A stretch of DNA of 37,823 nucleotides from Hymenobacter lapidarius (lineage in GTDB: Bacteria; Bacteroidota; Bacteroidia; Cytophagales; Hymenobacteraceae): NCBI RefSeq assembly GCF_001816145.1, contig NZ_MDZB01000104.1, positions 1-37,823 of the forward strand. The letters are read 5' to 3'. The notes below the pieces were generated by a model. It did not search any database. It was not told the DNA's origin and saw nothing but the letters and a program-made list of their open reading frames with translations. Positions 27,651 through 35,117 of the stretch are shown one piece after another (the stretch's first letter is position 1; each line of letters starts with the position of its first letter). The position numbers were made by a program, and so were the translations under genes.

Positions 27651-28193
27651 TCAGGGCTTCAACTTCCGCTCGTACAACCTCTGGCTCTCCTCATCAAACA
27701 CCACGAACGTCACCGTCTGCGGCCACGCGTGGGCCGCCAGCCACTGCCGCACCTCGCGTACGACTAGGGCGGCGGCGGCTGGTTTGGGATAGCCGTAGAT
27801 GCCGGTGCTGATGCCGGGGAAGGCGACGCTTTCAAATTCCCGCGCCGTCGCGATTTTCAGGCAGCTTTGATAACATTGAGCCAGTTCTTCGGCTTCGTGC
27901 TGATTACCGCCGTGCCACACTGGACCGGCGGTTTGAATGACGAAAGCTGCTGGTAGGTTTCCGCCGGTTGTGGCTACAGCCTGCCCGGGCGGGAGGCCGG
28001 AAGGGTATTTCCGGGCGCGCAGAAATCGACATTCCTCCAAAATCTTAGGCCCGCCGGCGCGGTGAATGGCCCCGTCGACCTCGCCGCCACCGAGCAGGCT
28101 GGAATTGGCGGCGTTCACAATGGCCGCCACTGGCTGGCGGGTGATGTCGCCCTGCACAAGCTGGACGCGGGTAGAAAGGGGAGGAGCAGGCAT
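27651..28193 (-). CDS. Macrodomain protein (ADP-ribose/O-acetyl-ADP-ribose hydrolase type)
   Basis: A 180-residue single macrodomain, similar to YmdB-type enzymes that deacetylate O-acetyl-ADP-ribose or remove ADP-ribose. VQGDITRQPVAAIVNAANSS (about 13-32) carries the ADP-ribose Asp and Asn; GGGEVDGAIHRAGG is the catalytic loop; TAGPVWHGG and FPGISTGIYGYP form the phosphate loop and distal pocket. Size and order are typical. No sirtuin or DarT-type toxin gene is nearby, so a role in general ADP-ribose metabolism is likelier than an antitoxin role. It is read toward the terminator at 27492. Confidence 0.92.
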   Translation of the reverse strand: MPAPPLSTRVQLVQGDITRQPVAAIVNAANSSLLGGGEVDGAIHRAGGPKILEECRFLRARKYPSGLPPGQAVATTGGNLPAAFVIQTAGPVWHGGNQHEAEELAQCYQSCLKIATAREFESVAFPGISTGIYGYPKPAAAALVVREVRQWLAAHAWPQTVTFVVFDEESQRLYERKLKP

Positions 28194-28365
28194 GAAGAAG
28201 CGGGTTGTAATGGATAGCGAAGGTCAGCGATTCAGGCCTTGGGTGTCGGTCCCAGCATCGGATATGGGCGTGGCGGCATGGCGGTTCAGCTCCCGCTTTC
28301 GGTGCTTGGGGAGCCTTTTCCGACCGTTCGGCAACAGTCGTTTGCGGCCGGGTTCGCCAACTGGC

Positions 28366-28373
28366 TACCTTTA
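28366..28373 (+). promoter_or_regulatory. Probable -7 element of the 2TM protein gene
   Basis: TACCTTTA, one base from TAnnTTTG, 35 bases before ATG 28409. Confidence 0.45.
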
Positions 28374-28408
28374 AATCATCAAATCCAACCAACTTCAACA
28401 TCAAGCAC

Positions 28409-28723
28409 ATGGAACCCCTGCAACGCGACCCCGACCTGTGGCAAAAAGCCAAAGCCCGCGCCAAGTTTCAGGCGAACCTGCTCTCGTTTCTGTTCGTGAA
28501 CGCGACGCTGTGGCTTATCTGGGCTTTCATAGAGCCCCACCATTCGGGCCGGCCTTTCCGCACCGAAGTACCCTGGCCGCTGTGGGTGACCTTCTTCTGG
28601 GGCCTGGGCCTGATTAAGCGCGGCATCGTGGCCTACGGCGGCTTCACCTACGAGCAGCGCACGCAGCGCGAGTACGCCCGCCTCGTCCGCGCGCAGACCG
28701 ACCCGCTCGACCGCTACCGCTAG
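28409..28723 (+). CDS. 2TM domain protein
   Basis: A 104-residue protein with the 2TM domain pattern: an amphipathic N-terminal helix (DLWQKAKARAKFQAN), a membrane helix (LLSFLFVNATLWLIWAFI), a short loop with the conserved-looking PWPLWVTFFWGLGLIKRG second helix, then a charged C-terminal tail. It is an inner-membrane protein. Such domains occur alone or attached to LytTR or histidine kinase proteins in Bacteroidota. No regulatory partner is adjacent. Function is unknown. Confidence 0.82.
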   Translation: MEPLQRDPDLWQKAKARAKFQANLLSFLFVNATLWLIWAFIEPHHSGRPFRTEVPWPLWVTFFWGLGLIKRGIVAYGGFTYEQRTQREYARLVRAQTDPLDRYR

Positions 28724-28909
28724 ACAGTGCCGGGCGTTTAGCCGGCGCTCCATTATGATGAATCCTTCCTTTTTTCTGCTCCGGCCAAATCTAAATTGCC
28801 TGCGGAGATATCCGCGAGCCCGACGGGTTCGGCCGGCTTGGTTTGGGTGGCCAAGGCAGCGCGGTGGGTTATGCAGGTTTGCATCACTCCCACCTCCTAT
28901 ATTCACCGC

Positions 28910-29386
28910 ATGAACCGACCCCCCAAGCGCCTGCTCGGCCGCCGCGAGTTGGTTGATTTCCCGGCCTTTGCGCTGGGCGGCGTGGAGGCCAAAGTCGACA
29001 CCGGGGCCTACACCAGCGCCATTCACTGCACTAACATTCACCTCGAAACCAACGGCCAGGGCCAGCCCCTGCTGGTGGTTGAACTGCTCGACCCCGGCCA
29101 TGAAGGCGCCGACGGCCGGCCGCTGGCCTTTACCGAATTTGCCCTGCGCGACATTCGCTCGTCGAACGGCGAGGTGCAGGAACGGTACGTTATTCGGGCG
29201 GTGGTGCAGTTGTATGGTGAGAATTTTGAAGTCGACTTTTCCCTCTCCGACCGGTCCGATATGAAATACCCCGTACTGCTGGGCCGCAGCCTGTTGCAGC
29301 AGGGCCGCTTTGCGGTGGACGTGGCCAAACGCAACCTTTCCTACAAAGCCATGGCCCGCTCGGCCGCCCGCCGTGCCCGGCGCTGA
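28910..29386 (+). CDS. Retropepsin-like protease of the RimB / putative ATP-dependent zinc protease family
   Basis: A 158-residue protein of the family long called ATP-dependent zinc protease, now seen as retropepsin-like. The aspartic-protease motif is KVDTGAYTSAIHC (Asp30-Thr-Gly-Ala), and the second signature is YPVLLGRSLL, as expected after the flap region. There is no zinc-binding HExxH. It is cytoplasmic. I chose ATG 28910 because the family starts with LGRRELVDFP directly before the active-site strand. It lies 72 bases before a rimK-like gene; the same pairing occurs in the rimABK operon of Pseudomonas, where RimB acts with RimK on ribosomal protein S6. A similar role is inferred here. 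Confidence 0.85.
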   Translation: MNRPPKRLLGRRELVDFPAFALGGVEAKVDTGAYTSAIHCTNIHLETNGQGQPLLVVELLDPGHEGADGRPLAFTEFALRDIRSSNGEVQERYVIRAVVQLYGENFEVDFSLSDRSDMKYPVLLGRSLLQQGRFAVDVAKRNLSYKAMARSAARRARR

Positions 29387-29400
29387 CCCCTTTTGTGCCG

Positions 29401-29407
29401 TAGTTTG
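29401..29407 (+). promoter_or_regulatory. Possible internal promoter before the rimK-like gene
   Basis: TAGTTTG heptamer, 51 bases before the GTG start. Confidence 0.3.
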
Positions 29408-29458
29408 CTGTTCGGAACCCCGCCCTATTCTTTCCATCCACCAACCCGTTGCCAACCC

Positions 29459-30412
29459 GTGAAACTGGCCATTCTCTCGCGTGAGCCGAAATCATACTCC
29501 ACCAAACGGCTGGTGGAGGCTGCCCTGGCACAGGGCCACGAAGCCGTGGTGCTCGACCACCTGCACTGCAACCTGGTGCTGGAAAAGGGCCAGCCCGGCA
29601 TTATTTACCAGGGCGAGCGGCTCGAAGACATCGACGCCATCATTCCGCGCATTGGCGCCTCGGTCACGTTCTACGGCACGGCCGTGGTGCGGCAGTTTGA
29701 GATGATGAAGGTGCACACCGCCGTGGACAGCCAGGCCATTGTGCGCTCACGCGACAAGCTGCGCTCGATGCAGATACTGAGCCGCGCCGGCGTGGGAATG
29801 CCCAAAACCGCGTTTACCAACTTCTCGGCCGATGTGCCGGCCATGATAAATCAGGTGGGCGGCGCCCCGGTCATCATCAAGCTGCTGGAAGGTACGCAGG
29901 GCCTGGGCGTGGTGCTGGCCGAGTCGGCCAAAGCGGCCCAGTCGGTGATTGAGGCGTTCCACAACCTCAAGGCCCGTATCATTGTGCAGGAATTCATTGC
30001 CGAAAGCAAAGGGGCCGACCTCCGCGCCTTTGTGGTGGATGGGGAAGTGGTGGGTGCCATGAAGCGCCAGGGCAAGGAGGGCGAGTTCCGCTCGAACCTG
30101 CACCGCGGCGGCACCGGCACGCTGGTGAAGCTAAGCCGGGCCGAGAAAGCCGCCGCCCTGCTCGCCACCAAAGCCCTGGGCCTGGCCGTGGCCGGCGTCG
30201 ACATGCTACAGAGCCTGCGCGGGCCGCTGGTTTTGGAGGTAAACTCGTCGCCGGGCCTGGAGGGCATCGAAAAAGCCACCAATCAGGACATTGCCGGCCG
30301 CATTATTGAGTACACTGCCATGCTGGGGGGGGCAGAAAAAGCCAAGCCCAAACCCAAGAAAGCCACCGGTCGCGCCGTGGATGCGCAGTCGGATGTGCCG
30401 GCCGGCACCTAG
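29459..30412 (+). CDS. rimK: RimK family alpha-L-glutamate ligase (ATP-grasp)
   Basis: A 317-residue ATP-grasp ligase that adds glutamates to a protein C-terminus (ribosomal protein S6 for E. coli RimK). The start is GTG 29459, giving [10 protein letters not shown]. The ATP-grasp core spans about 100-290 with [19 protein letters not shown] (glycine-rich loop), [24 protein letters not shown], the Arg-rich [10 protein letters not shown], and the metal site [13 protein letters not shown]. After residue 295 comes a Lys/Pro/Ala-rich tail absent from E. coli RimK. That tail follows a G8 run (30325-30332) prone to slippage. The neighbours, a retropepsin-like protease and an M14-type deacylase, suggest a modify-and-process module. 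Confidence 0.92.
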   Translation: MKLAILSREPKSYSTKRLVEAALAQGHEAVVLDHLHCNLVLEKGQPGIIYQGERLEDIDAIIPRIGASVTFYGTAVVRQFEMMKVHTAVDSQAIVRSRDKLRSMQILSRAGVGMPKTAFTNFSADVPAMINQVGGAPVIIKLLEGTQGLGVVLAESAKAAQSVIEAFHNLKARIIVQEFIAESKGADLRAFVVDGEVVGAMKRQGKEGEFRSNLHRGGTGTLVKLSRAEKAAALLATKALGLAVAGVDMLQSLRGPLVLEVNSSPGLEGIEKATNQDIAGRIIEYTAMLGGAEKAKPKPKKATGRAVDAQSDVPAGT

Positions 30413-30416
30413 CCCG

Positions 30417-30602
30417 CTCCCCTCCTTTTTTAAGGATGAGATGTTCGGGCCAACGGCCCGGACGGGGGTGGTGCCCCTCGTTGCACGATGGGCGAACGAT
30501 GAGAGGGTACATTATTCGGCCGTTGTTCGGGTGTCGTTCAACGACTTTACCACCCCAGCTTACGTTTTGCGTAAGCGTCCCCTCCTTAAAAAAGGAGGGG
30601 AG
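30417..30602. mobile_element. MITE-like element with 20-bp perfect terminal inverted repeats
   Basis: The ends CTCCCCTCCTTTTTTAAGGA (30417-30436) and the exact complement (30583-30602) enclose about 146 bp with inner inverted motifs (GGGGTGGTG near 30468 against TACCACCCC near 30552, and a hairpin GCTTACGTTTTGCGTAAGC). There is no coding capacity of its own. It begins five bases after the rimK stop. No clear target duplication is seen. Confidence 0.65.
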
Positions 30603-30624
30603 TTTGCCATTCTTACAGTTGCTT

Positions 30625-31584
30625 ATGCTTGCCCCTGCACCGCCGTTTCACCTCAATGGCCTCGTCATTCAGCCCGGCGAGCAGGTGCTCACGCGGCTGG
30701 TGATTTCCAAGCTGCCCTCGGGCACGGTGATTGACGTGCCGGTACATGTGCTGCGCGCCACCGAGCCCGGCCCCACGCTGTTGCTCATGGCCGGCATGCA
30801 CGGCGACGAGGTGAACGGAATCGAAACCATTCGGCGGCTGGTGCGGCGCGAGTTGCTGATGCCGCTGCGGGGCAGCGTCATCGCCGTTCCCATCCTCAAC
30901 ATCTACGGGTTCCTGAATTTCAGCCGCGACGTGCCCGACGGCAAGGACGTGAACCGCTCGTTTCCGGGGTTTCCGCGCGGGTCGTTGGCCGGGCGCGTGG
31001 CTCACCGCTTCATGCGCGAAATCATGCCCCTGATTGACTACGGCATCGATTTCCATACCGGTGGGGCCGCGCGGGCCAACTTCCCGCAGGTGCGCTGCCA
31101 GCTCGGCGTCGACCCGCTGGTGGATGCCTTGGCGGCGGCCTTTGCGGCGCCTTTCACGGTGCACTCCGCCCTGCGGCCCGGCTCCCTGCGCGAGGCGGCG
31201 CAGGGCCTGGGCAAGCGCATCATCGTGTACGAAACCGGCGAAAGCCTGCGCCTCGACGAGCCCGGCATTGAGGAAGCGCTGGCGGGTACCCTGCGCGTGA
31301 TGCACCACCTTGGCATGGGGCCGGCGGCGCCCGTGCCCAGCCGGCCCGGCATTGTGTGCCGGCGCCATACGTGGCTGCGGGCCCGGTTTGCGGGCCTGTT
31401 TCGGGCCCTGGTTGAGAACGGGCAATTCATTAAGAAGGGTCAGATATACGGCTCCGTGGCCGACCCCTACGGGCAGCAGGCCGTGCGGCTGGAGTCGCCG
31501 GTGAGTGGCTACGTCATCGGCCTCAACCACATGCCGGTGGTGAACCAGGGCGATGCGCTGCTGCACATAGCGGTGCCGGAGTAA
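30625..31584 (+). CDS. Succinylglutamate desuccinylase/aspartoacylase family protein (M14-type)
   Basis: A 319-residue zinc hydrolase of the AstE/AspA family. The zinc site is GMHGDEVNG (His59, Glu62) with the third ligand in GIDFHTGG (His144). The substrate arginine lies in DVNRSFPG (Arg111), and the catalytic Glu in VYETGES (Glu203 or Glu206). The C-terminal domain (SGYVIGLNHMPVVNQGDALL) is the usual beta-rich lid. Family members remove acyl groups from small amines or cleave terminal glutamates. Next to rimK, a deglutamylating or related role is an attractive inference. The start is ATG 30625; the frame extends further up through the MITE-like element but that part is not coding-like. Confidence 0.87.
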   Translation: MLAPAPPFHLNGLVIQPGEQVLTRLVISKLPSGTVIDVPVHVLRATEPGPTLLLMAGMHGDEVNGIETIRRLVRRELLMPLRGSVIAVPILNIYGFLNFSRDVPDGKDVNRSFPGFPRGSLAGRVAHRFMREIMPLIDYGIDFHTGGAARANFPQVRCQLGVDPLVDALAAAFAAPFTVHSALRPGSLREAAQGLGKRIIVYETGESLRLDEPGIEEALAGTLRVMHHLGMGPAAPVPSRPGIVCRRHTWLRARFAGLFRALVENGQFIKKGQIYGSVADPYGQQAVRLESPVSGYVIGLNHMPVVNQGDALLHIAVPE

Positions 31585-31653
31585 GGAGGGCGGGGCAGCC
31601 ACCGGGACGAAAATTGAAGTTCGAGGCGTGCCGTTAAGCGCACGCTATTCCCT

Positions 31654-31661
31654 TACTTTTG
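31654..31661 (+). promoter_or_regulatory. -7 promoter element of the OmpH gene
   Basis: TACTTTTG lies 23 bases before ATG 31685 and supports that start. Confidence 0.6.
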
Positions 31662-31684
31662 TCCTTTCCTCATCTTCTTTGTCA

Positions 31685-32368
31685 ATGAAAAACCCGATTC
31701 AATTAACCATTAACATTGCGCTGCTGCTGGCGGTGGCCGTTTTGTATTTCCTGCATTTCAGCAATCGGGTGGTTGCCCCCGCCATTGCCACCGATAAATC
31801 CATGGCCGTGATGGCCTCGCCCAACCTGAGCACGGCCGATACCACTGCCGCCGCTGAAGCGACCGAAACCCCCGCGCTGGCTGCTGCTACCACCGCTCCC
31901 ACCACCAGCGCCGACGGCAAGATTGCTTACGTGGAGTCGAGCAAAATGCTGGACGGCTACCAGGGCATGAAAGACGCCCGCAAAGCCTTTGAGGGCAAAG
32001 CCCGCGGCTGGGAGCGCCAGAACCAATCCATGCTGACCGACTTCAAAGCCGCCGTGGAAGCCTACCAGAAGCAAGCCCCGACCCTCTCGGCCGAGCAGCG
32101 TGCTGCCACCGAGCAGAAATTGCAGGAGCAGCAGCAGCAAGTGGGCCAAAAGCAGCAGCAACTCCAGGCCCAGGCCCAGGAGGAAGAAGCCAAGCTGACC
32201 CAAAAGGTGCTCGAAAGCGTGAACAAGAAGGTGGAAGCCTATGGCAAAGCCAACGGCTACAAACTGATTCTGATTGCGGCCCCCAGCGGCACCATTGCCT
32301 ACGGCCAGAAGGACCTCGACATCACCACGCCGGTGCTGGCCTACCTGAACGCCGAGTACCGGAAGTAA
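31685..32368 (+). CDS. OmpH/Skp family periplasmic chaperone-like protein
   Basis: A 227-residue protein. Residues 8-26 are a hydrophobic export signal or anchor (INIALLLAVAVLYFLHFSN). Residues 30-75 are an Ala/Thr-rich linker. Residues 76-227 are the OmpH domain: the first strand KIAYVESSKMLDGYQGM, then two long helices with a Gln-rich coiled-coil hairpin (LQEQQQQVGQKQQQLQAQ), and the closing LILIAAPSGTIAYGQKDLDIT. Skp-type proteins hold unfolded outer-membrane proteins in the periplasm. No bamA is adjacent. The N-terminal segment has no obvious signal-peptidase site, so it may stay membrane-anchored. Confidence 0.87.
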   Translation: MKNPIQLTINIALLLAVAVLYFLHFSNRVVAPAIATDKSMAVMASPNLSTADTTAAAEATETPALAAATTAPTTSADGKIAYVESSKMLDGYQGMKDARKAFEGKARGWERQNQSMLTDFKAAVEAYQKQAPTLSAEQRAATEQKLQEQQQQVGQKQQQLQAQAQEEEAKLTQKVLESVNKKVEAYGKANGYKLILIAAPSGTIAYGQKDLDITTPVLAYLNAEYRK

Positions 32369-32401
32369 CTGACCGAGCAACCCGCGGGTGATTGCCGAAA
32401 T

Positions 32402-32484
32402 AGTTGAAGTGGGTTAAACCTGGGCTGCTGCGCTGCGTCAAATGCAGCGCAACCCTCAGGATTCCACTTAAAACCATTTCAACT
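32402..32484 (+). promoter_or_regulatory. Long-range leader hairpin ending at the start codon
   Basis: AGTTGAAGTGGGTTAAA (32402-32418) can pair with TTAAAACCATTTCAACT (32468-32484), and inside it TGCGCTGC pairs with GCAGCGCA. The 3' arm ends directly before the ATG at 32485, so folding would cover the initiation region. Confidence 0.4.
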
Positions 32485-32766
32485 ATGAAGACTCGCTCGT
32501 TTCTGTTGCTCGTGGCCCTGCTCTTTGCCGGCCAGCTGGTAGCCAGTAGCCCGGCCAGCGCGCAGGTGGTAATACGCGCCGGCTACCATGCTCCGCGGCG
32601 GGTACATTACGCGCCGCGCTACTATGCGCCTCCGCGGCCTGCGGTGGTGTATGCCGCTCCGCCCCGGCCCGTGGTGGTGCCAGCGCCATACTACGCGCCC
32701 CGTCGCTACTATGCGCCGCCCCGGGCCTACCATGGCCACCGGGGGCACTACGGCCGGCGCCGATAA
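32485..32766 (+). CDS. Small secreted Tyr/Pro/Arg-rich protein
   Basis: A 93-residue protein. Residues 1-27 are a Sec signal peptide (FLLLVALLFAGQLVASSPASA, broken here by the cleavage region SAQ). The mature 66 residues are almost only Tyr, Pro, Arg, Ala, Val and His in repeats such as YYAPPRP and YAPRRYYAPP, ending GHYGRRR. It is strongly basic, lacks Cys, and is probably disordered. Such proteins are common in this phylum; a cell-envelope role is guessed. It has a structured leader upstream and a strong terminator downstream. Confidence 0.7.
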   Translation: MKTRSFLLLVALLFAGQLVASSPASAQVVIRAGYHAPRRVHYAPRYYAPPRPAVVYAAPPRPVVVPAPYYAPRRYYAPPRAYHGHRGHYGRRR

Positions 32767-32794
32767 GCCGGCGCCTGGTTGCAATCAGATTACC

Positions 32795-32828
32795 AAAAGC
32801 CTCGCCGTGCATCGGCGGGGCTTTTTTT
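32795..32828 (+). terminator. Intrinsic terminator
   Basis: AAAAGCCTCGCCG pairs with CGGCGGGGCTTTT (one G-U) and is followed by more T. Confidence 0.85.
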
Positions 32829-32908
32829 CTGACCTTTGGGTGGTACCAAGGGCCGCATCGGTTGCGGCTTGGCTACGAAAAGCGCCTCTGCGCCGCACTC
32901 TTTACCAC

Positions 32909-33214
32909 ATGTCGGATTCCCCCTTATTTGCTTCCAAAAAGTGCCCTGCCTGCCAGCAGTGGTCGGCGTGGCAGCAACGGCCCGACGACCGTTGCGAGCA
33001 CTGCGGCGCGCTCCTCGACCCGCGGGCGCTGGAAAGCGCCATCGCGCGCGAAGCCCTGGCCAATCAAAAAACCTCGTCGGTGATTCTGATGGAGATAAAG
33101 CCTACGGATAGCCCGGTAATGCGCTTTTTCAAGACCATTGTTCGGGGCGGGCAGCTGGCTTTCGCTGCTATCATGACGTTTATCCTGTGGCTGGTAGCGG
33201 CCGTGGCGGGCTAG
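32909..33214 (+). CDS. Zinc-ribbon membrane protein of unknown function
   Basis: A 101-residue protein. It has two Cys pairs: KKCPACQQW (Cys12, Cys15) and DRCEHCGALL (about 30 and 33), forming a small zinc ribbon in the cytoplasm. A helical linker follows (ALESAIAREALANQK), then one C-terminal membrane helix (LAFAAIMTFILWLVAAVAG). The start is ATG 32909; an in-frame open stretch upstream runs through the previous gene and is not coding. The next gene starts one base after the stop, so the two form a tight operon. Confidence 0.75.
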   Translation: MSDSPLFASKKCPACQQWSAWQQRPDDRCEHCGALLDPRALESAIAREALANQKTSSVILMEIKPTDSPVMRFFKTIVRGGQLAFAAIMTFILWLVAAVAG

Positions 33215-33215
33215 C

Positions 33216-33587
33216 ATGAAGCAGTGGCCGGAGTTTCGCCAGCCCCTGTTTGTGGCCGCCGCGGCCTTGTATGGCGCCTATCAGCTCAACCGGCACGTGC
33301 TGCAGTGGCCCCTGCCCGAGCTGCTCACCAGCTACCTGGCCGATACGGCCGGCATGCCCGTGATACTGAGCGTGGCCCTGGCCGCGCAACGGCGCCTGGT
33401 GATGCGCTCCCGCACATTTGTGCTGCCCGATTCCTGGCTGCTGGCGGCGTGGGCGTATGCCTCGGTCTGGTTTGAGGGACTGCTGCCGTACGTATGCGCC
33501 ACTGCCGTGGCCGACCCGTGGGACGTAGTGGCCTACGCAGTGGGCACGCTGGCTTTTCGGCACTGGCTAAACCGCCCGGGCGGCTAG
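33216..33587 (+). CDS. Small multi-helix membrane protein
   Basis: A 123-residue integral membrane protein with three to four hydrophobic segments (FVAAAALYGAYQL, AGMPVILSVALAA, SWLLAAWAYASVWFEGLLPY, VVAYAVGTLAF). It resembles small proteins annotated in Bacteroidota as magnesium citrate secondary transporter-like, a weak label that I would not use as a function. It is coupled to the zinc-ribbon membrane protein gene, whose stop codon lies one base upstream, so the two may act together. Confidence 0.7.
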   Translation: MKQWPEFRQPLFVAAAALYGAYQLNRHVLQWPLPELLTSYLADTAGMPVILSVALAAQRRLVMRSRTFVLPDSWLLAAWAYASVWFEGLLPYVCATAVADPWDVVAYAVGTLAFRHWLNRPGG

Positions 33588-33642
33588 CCCGGAAAAGAAG
33601 GCGGTTGAAGGAACGTAAAATAGGGTATCGGCGCTTTCGGCG

Positions 33643-33650
33643 TACGTTTG
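33643..33650 (+). promoter_or_regulatory. -7 promoter element of the MFS transporter gene
   Basis: TACGTTTG lies 28 bases before the TTG start at 33679. Confidence 0.55.
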
Positions 33651-33678
33651 GGGCGCTTTCGTTCCGAATAATTCTGCG

Positions 33679-34896
33679 TTGTCTACTGTATCCATTCTTT
33701 CTTCCGCTACTGCCTACCAACGGCCCCGCTGGATACTGCCCACCGTTGTGTTTGCGCAGTTTGCGTGCACTTCCCTCTGGTTTGCCGGCAATGCCGTGCT
33801 GCCCGATTTGCTGCGCGAAGTCCGGCTGGCGGGCACGTCGCTGGGTGCGGTGGTGTCGGCGGTGCAGCTTGGTTTTATCGTGGGGACGCTGGTTTTTGGC
33901 TTGCTGCAGCTGGCCGATAAAGTGGCGCCGGCCCGCCTCTTTCTGTGGTGCGCGGTAGCGGGCAGCCTCACCAATGCCGCGCTGCTGCTGCCGGAGCCCA
34001 CGCCCGCCCTGGTGCTGGGGCTCCGCTTCGCTACCGGCCTGTGCCTGGCCGGCATTTACCCGGTAGGAATGAAAATAGCTGCCGACTACTACGAAAACGG
34101 CCTGGGGCGGGCGCTGGGGTACCTGGTTGGGGCGTTGGTGCTGGGCACCGCGCTGCCCCACCTGCTGCGCCTGCTCGCAGCCGACCTGTCCTGGAAAGCC
34201 GTGGTGCTCACCACCTCGGGGCTGGCCCTGGCGGGGGGACTGCTGCTGTGGCTGCTGGTGCCCAATGGCCCGTTTCGCCGGCCGGGCGCGCGGCTGCAGC
34301 TGCGCGCGGCCTGGGCCGTGTTTCGGGAGGGGCCGTTTCGGCGGGCGGCGCTGGGCTACTTTGGGCACATGTGGGAGCTGTACACGTTTTGGGCGTTTGT
34401 GCCGCTGCTGTTGGCCACGCACGCGCAGCTGCACCCCGAAAGTGGCGCGTTTGGTCCGGGCTGGGCCTTTGGGCTGATTGCGGCCGGGGCGCCGGCCTGC
34501 GTGCTGGGCGGCTACCTGGCGCAGCGCTGGGGCAGCCTGGGCACGGCCCGGGGGGCACTGGCCATATCCGGGGCCTGCTGCCTGCTGAGCCCGCTGCTGC
34601 TGGCGTTGCCGCGGCCGGCGTTTGGCGCGGTGGTGTTGGTCTGGGGCATGGCCGTGGTGGCCGATTCGCCGCAGTTCTCGGCCGTGGTGGCGCAGCGGGC
34701 GCCAGCCACGGCTACGGGCACGGCGCTCACGCTCGTTACCTGCCTGGGGTTTGCGCTTACCATCGTCAGCCTGCAGGCCTTTGCGGCGCTGCAGGGCCAG
34801 GTGGAGGCGCGCTACCTGTTTTTGCTGTTGGTGCCCGGCCCCGTGCTGGGCCTGCTGGCTACCCAGGCGGCCCGCGCCAGAATCAGTAGCAGTTGA
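33679..34896 (+). CDS. MFS transporter
   Basis: A 405-residue major facilitator protein with about 12 membrane helices. The N-terminal half has the helix 1 pattern FAQFACTSLWFAGNAVLP and the loop 2-3 region (GLLQLADKVAPAR), a degenerate form of the family motif. GLRFATGLCLAGIYPVGMKI is helix 4-5, typical of the drug or nitrate-type porters. The C-terminal half has a second GYLAQRWGSLGTARGAL. The start is an unusual TTG at 33679, supported by the promoter and by the lack of a nearer ATG before helix 1. The substrate is unknown. Confidence 0.87.
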   Translation: MSTVSILSSATAYQRPRWILPTVVFAQFACTSLWFAGNAVLPDLLREVRLAGTSLGAVVSAVQLGFIVGTLVFGLLQLADKVAPARLFLWCAVAGSLTNAALLLPEPTPALVLGLRFATGLCLAGIYPVGMKIAADYYENGLGRALGYLVGALVLGTALPHLLRLLAADLSWKAVVLTTSGLALAGGLLLWLLVPNGPFRRPGARLQLRAAWAVFREGPFRRAALGYFGHMWELYTFWAFVPLLLATHAQLHPESGAFGPGWAFGLIAAGAPACVLGGYLAQRWGSLGTARGALAISGACCLLSPLLLALPRPAFGAVVLVWGMAVVADSPQFSAVVAQRAPATATGTALTLVTCLGFALTIVSLQAFAALQGQVEARYLFLLLVPGPVLGLLATQAARARISSS

Positions 34897-34914
34897 GCAG
34901 CTATTTGAATAGGC

Positions 34915-35022
34915 CCTGTCATCCTGAGCTTGCGAAGACCTTATCACGGCTCCCGACGTCAGCAAGTCTAATCCCAGCGGCTGCAGACGCGATAAGGTCC
35001 TCCGCAAGCTCAGGATGACAGG
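34915..35022. repeat. Intergenic palindromic repeat, CCTTATC subtype
   Basis: CCTGTCATCCTGAGCTTGCG and CGCAAGCTCAGGATGACAGG are exact outer arms; inner arms contain GACCTTATC and GATAAGGTC. Just outside, TAACTTTCTAAATGGCTTC resembles the outer arm of the long copy at 19561-19714. Confidence 0.88.
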
Positions 35023-35117
35023 CTTTTTAACTTTCTAAATGGCTTCGTAATTAAATAAGGTCGGCTGCTTGCCCTTCCCGCAAGGAATTACCATTGGCTT
35101 CTTCAGTATTTTCACTC

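Noticed and set aside
27651..28193. Macrodomain as a DarG-type antitoxin
   Set aside because: No DarT-like toxin gene is adjacent; the neighbours are a terminator and a 2TM protein gene.
30436..30624. N-terminal extension of the deacylase from an upstream in-frame start
   Set aside because: The extension lies within the MITE-like element, has no family similarity, and the ATG at 30625 gives the normal protein start.
33325..35007. 560-codon open frame on the minus strand opposite the MFS gene
   Set aside because: It reads as Gln/Arg/Pro-rich low-complexity sequence, lies opposite a clear transporter, and crosses a palindromic repeat.
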